Counted from the stretch's first letter, positions 10,395 to 22,381 are shown. The stretch is DNA of 64,000 bases from Aporrectodea caliginosa (GCA_020284085.1 JACEVL010000335.1:697001-761000), one strand, 5' to 3'. Notes: generated from the letters alone by a model not told the origin. A program made the numbers and translations.

Positions 10395-10720
10395 TACGAC
10401 GCCTCTATAAATAATCTCACTTAGGTTCTCCACTGCTCACGAGACACGGTTTACCATAATTATATATTCGTTAGAAGTGTTTTAAAGGTGTCTAACGAGT
10501 ACTTTGTTTTTGCACAATTTTCTACATATTTTACCAAAAATCTTTCCATTATTATTATTGTCATTAGAGAATTGCTATCGCGCCACTATAAATGATGTAG
10601 GTCCACGCTTTCGTTAGACGTATCGAGGAAAACAGTTTAATTTTTCATTATATAACTTCAGGAAAAGTGTTTTTAAGGTGTCTAACGAGTAATTCATTTC
10701 ACAATTTATTCTCCATGTTT
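10395..10720 (+). repeat. Two tandem copies of a ~185-bp unit
   Basis: Both units run from CTATAAAT-AT through a GTTAGA segment and AGTGTTTTAAAGGTGTCTAACGAGTA to TTTACCAAAAATCTT (about 10395-10545 and 10585-10735). They include the reversed 'GACACCTTTAAAA' module and resemble AT-rich retroposon pieces. Confidence 0.55.
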
Positions 10721-10744
10721 ATTTTACCAAAAAATCTTCCCATC

Positions 10745-10751
10745 ATCACCA

Positions 10752-10786
<35 letters not shown>

Positions 10787-11895
10787 TACCTAAGGTAGAA
10801 ATAAGCGCTCAGGAGTTAAAAAATTTCCGCAGAAAATAGAAGGTTCTGAGGTTCTGTGAGGGCTAGAACATTTCAATATGGGGGAAACAACTATAAATCC
10901 ATATTTTGACAAAACTACTTTTATTGAAACATAAACGAATTATTGCAGAGATCGAAATTTAATCAATTAAACAACAAAGCAATTGTCTTTTCCAGTGACG
11001 TTCACTGGGCATTGTAACAGTTCTCAAACGAGCCACACACGATCCCTACAATATCTGGTAAAAGTAGACAAAACTGCGCCGACAGAGTTAGTGTGGCACT
11101 TTTCGCAACTAGACAAACTACAAAAAATGTAATTCATTCACGCGTCCATTCGTTCATTCATTATATCATGACCATCGAGTCATTTGTTTAGGAAATAAAT
11201 AGCAGTCCCTAGCACACCTCTTTTAATCAATTTACTTGCTTTATAAAAACAACCATAAAATGGTTTGCGATGCCTAGAACCTTATAATTGTGGTGCAGTG
11301 CCAGTCCCAAGTCTTGATAAAGGAGGGCGACGCTAATCATCTTTGATATAACACAGCGTCGTTAAGCAACAAACTTATGAAGAGACCATGCACGATCTTT
11401 AGACACCTGTTTTAAAGATAAAACTGCGTTATATAGGCAGAACAGTGAGATTCTTTAAACACCTCTTTCAAGCTTTTCAATTTTCTTATAAATTCCAGAC
11501 AGACACACCAAGATTAATCAACCGAAAACCGTCTTTTTAAAAGCCATACTTCCATGCTACCTGCGAGGCTATCGCGGGCGAAAAGTATAATCGACTTCAT
11601 TTTCTCAGCCTCGGCATATGGCGGCCTATAGCCATTTGACGCTGTGGTGTCTCATCTGCCCACCGAGTGTGTACGGCTATCGTACTCATTTGAGACCCGA
11701 GCTCACTTGGGTGTGGCCAGGTAGAAATCCAGGGGATAGTCCATGACAGAATACGGGGGGAAATATGCCCAAGGCCCTACAATCGGACCCTTGTAACTGT
11801 AAGTGCTTACAGTATTTATATGGCGCCCTTTCAAGAACACTCATCAGAAGTGCTCCCGAACTGACTACAGATGGCGTTACAGAATGAAGGTAAGG
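10745..11895. other. Intergenic DNA with short repeats
   Basis: An (ATT)n run lies at 10755-10785. A reverse copy of the 'GTCGCCCTCC' repeat is at 11296-11360. 11815-11865 (TTTATATGGCGCCC then TTCAAG and AGTGCTCCCGA) is a reverse-strand LINE 3' tail like those at 23095 and 54010. I see no gene. Confidence 0.5.
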
Positions 11896-12410
11896 AAACC
11901 GTATGGCAACGGTAATAGCAAGGTATGGTATGGTGATGTGAAGGCAAGTTAATGGTACAGCAAATGTAAGGTAGTGGTAAAAAAAGGTAAAGTGAAATAA
12001 TAGAATAATAAAATGGCATGGTGAAGCAATGGCAGGGTGCCCTCATTTAGTAAATGGTAAGGTACCCTAATCTACTAAGGCAATGGTAAGGTACCCTAAT
12101 CTAAAACGGCAGTGGTAAGGTACCCTACTCTAAAAAGGTTGTGGTAAGGTACCCTAATAAGTAGTGGTACGGTACCCTATTACGGCAATGGTAAGGTACC
12201 CTAATCTAAAAAGGCAGTGGTAAGGTACCCTAATCTAAAAGGTTGTGGTAAGGTACCCTAATAAAAGTGGTACGGTACCCTATTAAAGGTAATGGTAAGG
12301 TACCCTAATCTAGTAAGGCAGTGGTAAGGTACCCTACTCTAAAAGGTCGTGGTAAGGTACCCTAATAAAAATGGTACGGTACCCTAATTTAATAAGTAAT
12401 GGTAGGACGA
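11895..12410 (+). repeat. GGTAAGGTACCCTAAT minisatellite
   Basis: GGTAAGGTACCCTAATCTAA units recur with spacers of AAGGCAGT, AAGGTTGT or TAAAAGTGGTAC. Each unit contains the palindrome GGTACC and a splice-donor-like GGTAAGG. It lies just 3' of the IF1-A gene. Confidence 0.8.
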
Positions 12411-12615
12411 CTTGAAAAGCACTAAATTAAATTACCCGATACAAAACATACATGCATATATACAAACATACAAACATACATACAAACATACATAAATATA
12501 TACACATGCATTTGTACACTTCACTCTCCGCGAACGTTTGCGAACATTCAGACGGGAACACTAGTGTCTGCGTTCACCAGATCTGGTGGAGCGTTCAATT
12601 GTCCATCGTAAAGGG

Positions 12616-12764
12616 TCAGTCCACTCTAACATTCATCGGGTTTTCCGGTTCGGTTCCTTCCGTCAACTTCTTCAGGGTGCGAAGCTTCTGCTTGTGACGC
12701 TGGATGGCCGCCTGGAAAATGGAAAAGATTTTACTATTATTGTTATTGTTGTTATTATTATTAC

Positions 12765-12845
<81 letters not shown>

Positions 12846-13247
12846 TACTTATTATTACTATTATTACTATTATTACTATTATTACTATTATTATTATTAT
12901 TACTATTATTATTATTATTATTATTATCATCATCATCATCATCATCATCATCATTAGCAATATTATTGTTATTAACATCACCATCATCATCGTCGTCATC
13001 ATAATCAATTATATAATTTTTTACCTCAAGATTTTAAATATTAGGAATAGCCTATATCTGGGAAGAAGCGCAGTTGAAAGAAAGGGTCAAAACCTTAATA
13101 CTAACTGAAGACTGACTGACTGACTGAATGAATGAATGGCAGACTGACTGATTAACTGATTGGCTGATTGACTGAATAACTGACTGACTGACTGACTGAC
13201 TGACTGACTGATTGAATGACTGACTGATTGAATGACTGACTGACTGG

Positions 13248-13284
<37 letters not shown>

Positions 13285-15030
13285 CGATTGATTGATTAAG
13301 TAGTTATGAACCGATTCGCCTGTAGAGCGAATTGGTTTATAGGCTACGTACCGCGCTGTCTCTCAGTTCCTTTTCGAGGTACCGTATTTCCTCCACGTGA
13401 AGACTGCGCAGTTCGTCAAACTGTTGAGCAGTCTAAAAACAACATTACCAACGTTTACACCTGTTACCTGCACGACCAGGTATCCACAAGCTAAGGCTGG
13501 TCAAGGCAAGGAAAAATGACAAGCCAACTTCTCTTATGTTACCGTATACCCTTTCTCAACAATAATATATTTACTCTATACATGGATGGTCACATCTTAG
13601 GCCAACCTTACGTTACCCAAGTAGGATATACGCTCGTGAATAACCTGGCGTTCAAGTGGCGCTTTAGAAGTTAGGAGTTTACGAATCTCATTGATTTTAA
13701 CTTGGCCATCAACACTTCATTATTCATCCCCTCATAATTCACTGTTCCATATTGTTGTGCGTGTATTTAAAGAGAGAACGAAACGCTTAAAAGAGGTGTG
13801 AGAGACTGCACTTATTCTTCCTACGTTATTTACGACTTACGAATATATTACGAACATATGTATACCAATATATGAATATAAGTTATTTACGAACATATTA
13901 TATTATTATATATTCATCTATATAGCCTAATCATCTATATATATATATGCAGATATTTTCTGTTACTGGCCCTACATCACAATTACAATTATTCTCAGAT
14001 CATGTATATACGCTACCAGTTTTCTGAAAAAGATTTCTTCCTCGGCCGCCTCCCTCAGTCCGAAAGCCCCGCCCAATTCACTATGAAAATACAATAAGAA
14101 ATAAAATCAAGTAAAAAATCAATCAATAAAAATCAATCATCAAATAAACAGATCAACCAATCAATCAATCAATCAATAAAAAAATTAACAATTAAACAAA
14201 CAAATCAATCAATCAATCAAAAATCAATAAATCGATCAATAAAAAAACAGCCATTAAATAAACAAATCAATCAATCAAAGAATCTGTCAATAATAAAATC
14301 AACAACTGCTTGTCAATAAACACGAATGTCATATTATAGAATATTACAAATCAATAAAAAAATCTATAAGAAAATCTATAAAAACAAATCAATCAAAAAT
14401 TAAACAAATCAATCCACGAATAAACGAAATCAATCAATCAATCAAAAAATCAATCAATAAATCGATAGACAGACATCGTGCTGGACTATACACCAATGAT
14501 CGCGAATTCCAAATAGATCTCAGCTTCGAGACTTCACCAATACCATAACGAGCACAGTGTCGGCTGGAAGATATGACGGCGCGGGGAAGGCCTGGACACA
14601 CGCCCTCATAGCCCGAGGCCAAGAAAGTGAAGTCGCTTATACGTCATACACATCGTTACCTCCAGGGAGATAGACTCAGGTACCGTATTGCTGACTTGAT
14701 AATTCCTATTGTTATTGCTATTGCTATTGTCGCTGTAATTGTCACTGTTATTATTATCGTTATCGTTATTATTAATATTATTATTATTATTTATTATTGT
14801 TACTATGTAGCGACGGTGGTTAAGCTGGTCTCCGCGAGGTGGCTTTTGTGTTGCGATGAGATATCGCCGATTTACATTAGGCTACATTACATCGGATAGA
14901 ACTCTCTCTTAAGACACCTTTAAAACAATGCCAACCAATGCTATATAAGCCGAAGACCCGCTATACGATTATCTCATACCTTGTCAGTAGTATTTAAATT
15001 TAATAGATCGGTCTTGAAAACTTGAATGAT

Positions 15031-15107
<77 letters not shown>

Positions 15108-16003
15108 CCACCACCACCACCACCACCACCACCACCACCACCACCACCACCACCACCACCACCATCACCATCATCATCATCATCACTGTTATACTCACCG
15201 TACGCTTCCACCTGCACCACCGCCCTACAAACAGATAGAAATTTCAAACTACTTATTAAATGCGAATTAGTTTTAATTTCAAAACAAATAATCTTCAAGA
15301 GTGCTAACGCCACCTAGCGAATATAATTAACCAGATCGCGTACGGTGGCGCACACTACCGAATGAAAGGCGACACCTGTAGCTGTAGCTTTCGAAAACGC
15401 CATTGACGTTGCCCTCCTCTTTTACTCGTGCTCTGGACTGGCACCATCCGAATACGTCTCCTTACGTTAACTCATTAGCTGCAAAAAGCTTATAAGGCTT
15501 ATAATAATGAAAAAATTAATAAATAACAATAACAGTAATTTTAATAGCAATAACAATAGCGACAACAACAACAACAACATCAATCATTTTAATGAAGACG
15601 ATGATGATGATGATAATAATAACAATGATAATGATAATACTGGTGGTGGTGGTGATGATGACGATGATAACAATAATATATTATTAAATAAAAAAACAAA
15701 GCGAGCGTTTGTCTTGCATTTACAATCGTAATCGTAATCGTAATCTCCAAACTTCTAAAGCGCCACTCGAAAGCCAAGCGCAGGGCACCAGCTTATTCAC
15801 GAGCGCTGCAAAGTGCTAGGACCTAAACACTTCCTTCATTTTAACAGGAACAAACAAAATCACAATTGCTAAATCTCCGCCGACCTTAATTAAATTAATT
15901 AATTAATTAATTAAAAGATTAATTCATTCCACCTACCTTTCCAACTCCGCTGCCAATGTTTGGCAGCTGGCTTGTTGACGTCCAGCGACTGGAAATCACG
16001 AGT
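12616..16003 (-). CDS. ATP5IF1: Mitochondrial ATPase inhibitor IF1, copy A
   Basis: This is a split minus-strand gene. Exons in coding order: 15937-15988 (or to 16003; two acceptors fit), 15199-15224, 14017-14080, 13352-13432, 12616-12711 (stop TGA). All junctions are GT/AG, and the phases join into one frame. The product contains GGAFGLREAAEEE (the family's minimal inhibitory core), then a coiled coil with HVEEIRYLEKEL and IQRHKQKLRTLKKL, closely matching animal IF1, which blocks hydrolysis by the F1 ATPase in the mitochondrial matrix at low pH. The first visible exon reads SRWTSTSQ, fitting a mitochondrial presequence. The exon with the start codon was not found. The tyrosine of the usual EERYFR segment is Phe here (EIFFRKL), and only one histidine of the pH-sensing HH pair remains. 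The C terminus is extended by about 15 residues beyond LKKL. A paralogue lies at 22382-25859. Confidence 0.8.
12730..12990. repeat. (TTA)n/(ATC)n microsatellite, IF1-A intron
   Basis: TTATTATTA passes into TTACTA and ATCATC blocks immediately 5' of the last IF1-A exon. The overlapping poly-Leu, Ile, Tyr and Asn frames are artefacts. Confidence 0.85.
13100..13300 (+). repeat. (CTGA)n/(TTGA)n array
   Basis: ACTGACTGACTG passes into ATTGATTGATTG, within an IF1-A intron just downstream of exon 13352-13432. Confidence 0.85.
14100..14470 (+). repeat. (AATC)n degenerate array
   Basis: AATCAATCAATAAA units with frequent interruptions, in the IF1-A intron between exons 15199-15224 and 14017-14080. 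Confidence 0.8.
14910..14952 (+). promoter_or_regulatory. Copy of the ACACCTTTAAAAC...TATATAA module
   Basis: AAGACACCTTTAAAAC is followed 15-16 bp later by GCTATATAAGC. The same two blocks with similar spacing recur many times in this window. Function is unknown; the layout resembles an upstream box plus TATA box but could equally be a transposon remnant. Confidence 0.4.
15027..15185 (+). repeat. (ATC)n(ACC)n microsatellite
   Basis: About 160 bp of pure ATC passing into ACC and back. The poly-His and poly-Asp frames are artefacts. It sits 14 bp from the donor of the 26-bp IF1-A mini-exon 15199-15224. Confidence 0.9.
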
Positions 16004-16004
16004 C

Positions 16005-16006
16005 TA

Positions 16007-16076
<70 letters not shown>

Positions 16077-16095
16077 GCGATCAATCAATCAAGCG

Positions 16096-16128
<33 letters not shown>

Positions 16129-16200
16129 GATCAATCAATCAATCAAAATCAATCAAACACTCAAATAAATCAATCAATCTATCGATCAATCAATCAATAA
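16005..16200 (+). repeat. (AATC)n microsatellite
   Basis: An almost pure CAATCAATCAAT array directly abutting the 5' end of the first visible IF1-A exon. Confidence 0.9.
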
Positions 16201-16261
16201 TATTATTCGCTTAATCCGTAAAAGGTTGACACAGACGCAACGCTAACATAGTAACAATTTA

Positions 16262-16332
16262 GTTGCTTTTTAACAAAGACGACAGTCTGCCCTCCTCCTT
16301 TTTCCAGGCTTGGGACTGGCGATACCACAGGT
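16262..16332 (+). repeat. 'GTCTGCCCTCCTCC' dispersed repeat copy
   Basis: AACAAAGACGACAGTCTGCCCTCCTCC and CTTGGGACTGGC match the family at 6890-7078. Confidence 0.6.
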
Positions 16333-16424
16333 AGGGTAGCAGCGGAGTTATCAGACTTATTGAGGTAGAAGCAACCTAGGGTTGGTACAATTGTAAATTA
16401 AATTATATTATGGTAGCTCATTCG

Positions 16425-17532
16425 TTGCAGAAATTGGCAAGTGTTGCCTTGTAAGGTGGAGAGTAGGAGTTCGATCCTCCTCCTCTGAGACGGTTACTGT
16501 GTAGGAACCTTGAGCAAGTCCTTCACTCACAATTGCTCAGCGCCATCGATTGATGCTTCGTCTTTCTTAACTCATCCTATCATTAAGGAACTCTGTGGCC
16601 AATTGTTTTGAACGATTTCTTAGACACCCGTAAAACGTTGTCAAACGATGATATATTATCGTTAAACTGGAAATAATAGAGCTGTAATATGCCAAAACTA
16701 ATTATCTTTGTCGGCGGCAACGGCCTATGTTGTCATAAGCTGCCGTTAAACTGTGGACACACACACACACTACTACTGCGTACTGTGACTATGTGGTTTT
16801 CTCTAGTCAAATTTAGTCAAACGGTTGCTAATACAACTAGTGGAACACTGTTTACGATTTGTTAGAACAGTTAGAGCGTTTGCCAAAACACCTTTAAAAC
16901 GGTTGCAACTGACGCCATATAAACACGCAATTAATTAATCGATAATTTTTTTACGTCCATTAGAGCGTTCGCCTTGTAACGCAGAGAGTACGGGTTCGAT
17001 CCTCCTTCTCTGAGATGGTTACTGTGTAGGGACCTTGAACAAATCCTTTACTCACAATAATTCCTTAGCGCCATCGCTTGATGCTTATTCTCAACTCATC
17101 CTGTCATTACAGAACACTCTGGCCGATTGTTTTCAACGATCCCTTAGACACCCTTAAAACGTTGTCGACCGATGTTATATAATCTTGGAACACAGCAGTT
17201 TCTATTAGTTCAGATATAGGCTAGTAAGATGCTGCATACGATTAGTTAGAGCTGTCGCCAAAACACCTTTAAAACGGTTGCAATCGATGCTATATAAATA
17301 ATGGGACAAGGAACTCGATTAATGAATAATGAGTGTTAGATTTGTAACGCTGAGAATATGGGTTCGATCCTCTCTCTCCCTGAGACGGCTACTGTATAGA
17401 GACATTGAACAAATCCTTCACTCACTATTGCTCAGTGCCATCGATTGATGCTTCGTCATTAGATAGTGGCGCCTATTAAATGCATATCGACACGACAACT
17501 TCTTCTGCTACTGCTACTGCTACTGCTACTGC

Positions 17533-17576
<44 letters not shown>

Positions 17577-17735
17577 CAACAACAATAATAATAATAATAA
17601 TAATAATAAAAACAACAACAATAATAAATTTCTTAACTCATCCTATCATTAAGGAACACAGTGTCCAATTGTTTTGAACGTTCTCTTAACACACCCTTAA
17701 AACGTTGTCAACCGATGTTATATTATCAGTAAACG
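16425..17735 (+). repeat. Tandem array: three tRNA-like SINEs with TATA modules
   Basis: SINE-like bodies lie at 16425-16570, 16958-17105 and 17330-17480. Each has TTGTAACG or similar, then box-B GTTCGATCC, a CTGAGA-GGTTACTGTGTAG segment, CACTCACAATTGCTCAG and TTGATGCTTCGTC. Copy 2 also has a good box A (TTAGAGCGTTCGCC). Between them are copies of ACACC-TTAAAAC plus ATATAA at about 16618-16660, 16888-16925, 17152-17185, 17260-17292 and 17690-17725. The TATA-like blocks at 16918 and 17287 lie 35-40 bp before the next tRNA-like body. An (ATA)n run at 17530-17625 interrupts the array. No copy folds convincingly as a functional tRNA. Confidence 0.6.
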
Positions 17736-17989
17736 CGCAATAGGAAACGTTTCCTTCGCCAGCTTCCTAAATATATTCACAGAAATTCACAGAGGCATAT
17801 AATAATATTATTATAAACTGTTTCACCGAGGCACTATATTATTGCAAAGAAAGGAACCGTTAAATGTTTCTACCAGAGGTAAAAAAATAACAAACCTAAA
17901 CTCAGCAAAATAACGTATCGCCATCGGTTGATGCAATAAATACTGTCGCTATAGAAGTTGAACAATTATCGCTCCCAGTTCTATTACTT

Positions 17990-18405
17990 AGGCTATTGTT
18001 CTGCCAAAGGTCACCTATTTTATCGTTTTGGCCAAGGTCACCTATTCTATTGTTTTGCCAAAGGTCAGCAAGTCAATTGTTTTGTGCAAGATCACCTATT
18101 CTATTGTTTTAACCGAATGTCACCTATTCAACCGTTCTGCCCAAAGGTCACCTATTCTTTTGGTTTGCCAAAGGTAACCTATTCAACCGTTTTGCCCAAG
18201 GTCACGTGGTCAATTGCTTTGTGCAAGGTCACCTACTCTATTGTTTTGCCAAAGGTCACCAATTCTGTCGCTTGCCAAAGGTTACCTATTATATTGGTTT
18301 AACCCAAGGTCACCTATTCTATTGTTTGCCCAAGGTCACCTATTCTATTGTTTGCCCAAGGTCACCTATTCTATTGCTTTGCCCAAGGTCACCTCCGCTT
18401 GGAAC
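17990..18405 (+). repeat. AAGGTCACCTATTCTATTG minisatellite
   Basis: Units of about 27-37 bp carrying GTCACCTATTCTATTGTTTGCC-like text occur a dozen times with drift. The overlapping open frames are repeat products. Confidence 0.85.
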
Positions 18406-18582
18406 ACTCTCAAGGTGGGTCACGAACCCTTGACCTCTATACAACAAAGCCCAGGCTAACCACTCTACCAATAGGCTACACCTACACGCTACAGAACACA
18501 CACTGGAGTTTCAATACACTGTCCCTTCCACAGTTTCGCAAGCGCCTGAAGTCTGTTTTATTTTTACAACGATTTAACTGGT

Positions 18583-18853
18583 AATAATAATATTCGTTTA
18601 TCAATTCAAACTGACAAGTACGCAGTAAGATTACTTGATTATAGTAGTAACAGATGATAACAAGTTTAACAGGAGTCGAATTTAACTGTATGGCAGCATG
18701 CAAGGCTCCCATCTGTCCTTTTTCTCAGTTTACAGTCGCCCTCCCTACGGAGTTGAAGGATGAGTCAACATTATGGGGCTAGCGGGAATCGAACCCGCGT
18801 CCTTCTGATCTTCGTGCCAGCGTGTTACCATTCAACCACCTGCTTCGGGAGCG
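18583..18853 (-). repeat. tRNA-headed SINE, family 2, copy 1
   Basis: Read on the minus strand, the head has a box-A-like TGGTTGAATGGTAACACG and box-B GGGTTCGATTCCCGC. The body then runs to a tail with AATATTATTATTACC (18583-18600). The acceptor stem does not pair, so this is a SINE head rather than a tRNA gene. Sisters are at 22549-22796 and 23672-23928. Confidence 0.65.
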
Positions 18854-19123
18854 CCACTGATAAGTTTATAAATGTCCGTTTAAAATTACTCAACCAGTCA
18901 TTTACACATTACATAACAGACATTTGTACATTAGATCTTAAAAGGCGTGACATCAAACGCCACACTTCAAACATAATATTATTATTACACCAATTTCCAC
19001 GACGTAATAAACAGCATATCCTGAAATCTCGGCCCAACTTACAAGCAGTGCGCAACCTTGTATGCGCATCTAGGCACCATTTTCTGCGTCTTAGGCCAAC
19101 CGCACGTGGCAATTTATAAACTA

Positions 19124-19317
19124 CAAGGGTGGGCAAATTAAGTACTTGGTAAATGTAATTGAATTACAAATTACTTTGGGACATCCCGGACATGAAATGT
19201 AATTTCAAATTACAAAATAGGCCTACATGGGAAATGTAAATGAATTACAAAATAAATTACAAATTGCTCAATTTCACGTAATTTCAATAGCGTAACCTCA
19301 ATTACTGCCCATCCCTG
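19124..19317. mobile_element. hAT-like MITE (194 bp)
   Basis: The ends CAAGGGTGGGCA and TGCCCATCCCTG are inverted repeats. The flanks ATAAACTA and CTAAACTA match at 7 of 8 positions as an 8-bp target duplication. The interior is built of GTAATTGAATTACAAATTAC-type palindromic text. Confidence 0.75.
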
Positions 19318-19324
19318 CTAAACT

Positions 19325-20880
19325 ACTTACCCAATTGGTCGAAAGTTGCCCAGATTCCTTAAACAAATCGCTCCAAGTCGCTCCATTTCAAAAAAATCAG
19401 CGCAGTTGAAAGAAAATTGCAAACGTTGGAAACCTGTCGTGTTTACTGAAACAAACGGTCCACTTAATCTGTTTTTATAACCGCGCGAGGGGGTTGGATG
19501 GGGGAGAGGATAACCCAGAAAGTAGTTTACCAGATATCTGGGCCTCGTTGGCTGGCTACACGTCTGGCCCCAGCCTCCCAGGGTCATCGGATAATTCTCG
19601 TGCTCGCCAAGCCCGGACGAGGCCCCATGAAATGGCATGTCGCCCATTCAAAGGGGTAGCAGTGGCGGGGAATATAACCCCGTCAATTAATTGAAAAATA
19701 ACCAGGGTCTAGGCCAAATGGTTGCTATATACAATGTGTACAGTCACGTGTTATTATTAGTACATCCTCTTGTTGGGTCAGCCCGGCCGAGTTTTATCTG
19801 GACCAAAGAAAGCACGTGTTGTTTCTATTTTTAGGTGTTTTCAAGGCGCCAAGACTGCGTAAACAAAGTTGGTAACCGGCGCAATCCAGCCTAAAATGAG
19901 CAACCGCATGGTTGCCAGGTCGTCGCGAAAAGCGCGAGTTGGGCTACTTTTCAATGCACTCGCGACTGAAATTTTGATATTTGGGCTACTTTTGAATTGT
20001 CCCCGGTCGATACGGCGACATTGCTCCTGTTACTCCCATTACATTACTCCCATTACTATCTACTCCTGCGCCACCACACGACCACCATCATCGCCGATTG
20101 CCACCGTAGCACCATGCTGTCTCCTCGGCTTGACCTCCCCGGATTTTGACCTGGCACCGAAACGAACAGAGGAGTTTGGCCATTGCGGACTTGATTTGAT
20201 ATAGCGCCGGTGTATACGCTGGTCTCCCTGACGTGGCTTTTGTGGGCGCTGAGAAATTTTCGAAGATTTTCATTACATTACGAATTCTCGTAAATTGACC
20301 GCATTAGGCTACAATGTCATTGTTACTAGCTACTATTCTTATGTGATCTTGCTAACTTAATAATAAATACATGTTCAAAGGAGTACGGACTAGTCTACGG
20401 TAAGCATTAAGCAGTCTGCCATCTAACTTTTTACCTCGGTGGTTTAATCACGTGTCTTGGCAAAACCAATGAAGTATGTACCTAGCAAACACTTGTTAAT
20501 GTTTTTATTTACCTGCTCAGCTCGCGACTTTTGGGCTACTTTTTGACGTGATTTCGCACTTCCGAAATCTGGCAACAAGCCCAGATTTCTACATCGCAAT
20601 AATTATAGACCCACTTAGAGGAAACTTGTTATTCATGGGTGCCCAGTCAAAACAAAAGGTAGGCTAATAATGGGCAGACAAGGTCAGAAGCGGGACACGA
20701 CATTTTGACTTTGGGCGAAAATACAATAAAGGCAACCAATGAAAAGGCAGTCAATCACTATTTCAATCAATCCCTCCATCATAACACAATCTTTCAGTAA
20801 ACTCTATGAAGGAGTCCTTCAATCAATAACCAACTCATCCAATCCCTCAATAACTAATTCAATAGGACTATCATAACTAA
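19325..20880. other. Intergenic DNA, no gene
   Basis: 19325-19700 and 19880-20590 have the look of old repeats (GGGCTACTTTT occurs three times; GGTCTCC-GACGTGGCTTTTGTG at 20219 is shared with 14828-14848). No splice-supported exon was found, although the missing first exon of IF1-A should lie between 16000 and 22400. Confidence 0.45.
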
Positions 20881-20882
20881 CT

Positions 20883-21215
20883 AACTCAAGTAAGTAAGTA
20901 AGTAAGTGTATCCTTTATTATACCAATTGCTAACCGCATTTTGGTTTACAAAGCAGTAACTTTTGTGGTTTAGGGAAGCCTAACACACCATAAAAGTCGA
21001 AATATTCTAACTATCCCAGGCGTTAAACGACATTATAAATCATCTGCATTATAAATGTTTTCCGAGCCAAACTGTCAGCGTGCGGCAGTGCTCGATTGTG
21101 GGCTTTTGGACGCAGCGAGTACGGAGTTTGTTTAATCGGAGGTAACAGTCCGTGTAATCAATCATATACTGTGCCTTTGCTGGTAGTCAAATAAAGACTA
21201 TTCTTACTTACTTAA
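20883..21215. repeat. Retroposon tails with (TAAG)n/(CTTA)n
   Basis: 20883-20940 reads (GTAA)n then TATCCTTTATTATACCAATTGC, the reverse of a tail seen again at 26466-26500. 21050-21215 ends CAAATAAAGACTATTCTTACTTACTTA on the plus strand. The two tails face away from each other around a short unrecognised core. Confidence 0.5.
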
Positions 21216-21421
21216 ATCAATAACTACCAATAAACTCAGTCCCAATTACTAAAAATAAACCAATCAATCATCAGCGCACCCGTCTATACATGCATAATGA
21301 GATTGTTATTGTATTTAAGATTGTTATTACTGTTTATTGATGAGTAAAGTCAATACCATCAGCCTACAGTTCACATCCTAATGACAACATCAATCTCCAT
21401 CATTCAACTTGTTGGAAATTA

Positions 21422-21874
21422 GGGGCCGTCCATAAATGACGTCACGCTATTTTGGCCGATTTTTGACCCCCCTCCCCATGTCACACTTCGTCACAAAAAG
21501 TCGCACCCCTGAAAAATGACGTCACAAAGCTCTGACCCCCCTAAAACCAAATTTCCACTTGATAATAAAACATGTTTCAAATCCCATTTATTGTCATCGT
21601 AATAAGTATTTAAAAATCTGATGGTGAAAAATATTTAAATAATTAGAAAATTATTAATAATTGTGCCCGTATACATTAAAATAATCAAAAAATTATGAAA
21701 ATTTTAATACTCAAAATTAGTGCTGTTATTTTAAACTTAAAATGTTGTTAATTGTTAGATTTAATTACACAGACCTGGTGTGACGTCACACTTCGCTGAC
21801 CCCATGTCACACATCGTCACAAATTTCCGACCCCCCTCCCCCCTAGGTGCGTGACGTCATTTATGGACGGCCCC
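21422..21874. mobile_element. TTA-flanked MITE with CRE-like termini
   Basis: Inverted termini GGGGCCGTCCATAAATGACG and CGTCATTTATGGACGGCCCC extend to about 25 bp and are flanked by TTA on each side (21419-21421 and 21875-21877), which suggests a PIF/Harbinger-type insertion. TGACGTCA, a perfect CREB/ATF palindrome, occurs in the left end and near-copies recur inside. Cytosine-rich GACCCCCCT blocks flank an AT-rich core. Non-coding. Confidence 0.75.
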
Positions 21875-22381
21875 TTAGGCTAATGAGCCCTAATTAGTGG
21901 GGGGGGGAGGTCCTTCAGGTCCTCCTTTTATCCCCAACAAAGAACATGTTTCTGTTTCTTAAAAATGCAGTTACTAGAATTGCAATGTTCTTTCGTTGGC
22001 CCAATAAAATATTGATTGATTGAATTAAAATTAATCAAAACACAGACGTTTATTAATCCGACACCTTCATAAAATTAAGCCATGGATTATGACAATGATT
22101 CCGTTCGTAAACAGCAAGACTTTACAAGAAACTCCTCTTTAAAGTCTCACAAAACAAAAAATGTTGTACTCCAAATTCAACGCACGAAACGGTGCCAAGA
22201 TTGCCTCCAAAGAGACAGACAGACAGATAGACAGAAGATGGGAGAGAGACAAGATAGACAGACACACAAGGAGATCGAGACAAAGAAATCAGAAAACGTC
22301 TCTGGAGTCCGGAGGCATATCGGCTGAAAATGCCCAGAGCGTCAAACAATAGGTAAGAGGCATCGAGGATGTCAAGGATGG

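Noticed and set aside
10122..13108. Long open frames of poly-Leu, Ile, Tyr, Asn or His
   Set aside because: They are translations of (TTA)n, (TAA)n and (ATC)n microsatellites, open in several frames at once. The same applies at 15022-15313, 51514-51846 and 52057-52359.
18770..18853. Possible tRNA gene on the minus strand
   Set aside because: Box A and B are good but the 5' side (CGAAGCA) cannot pair with the 3' side (TAGCCCC), and two damaged relatives share the same SINE body.
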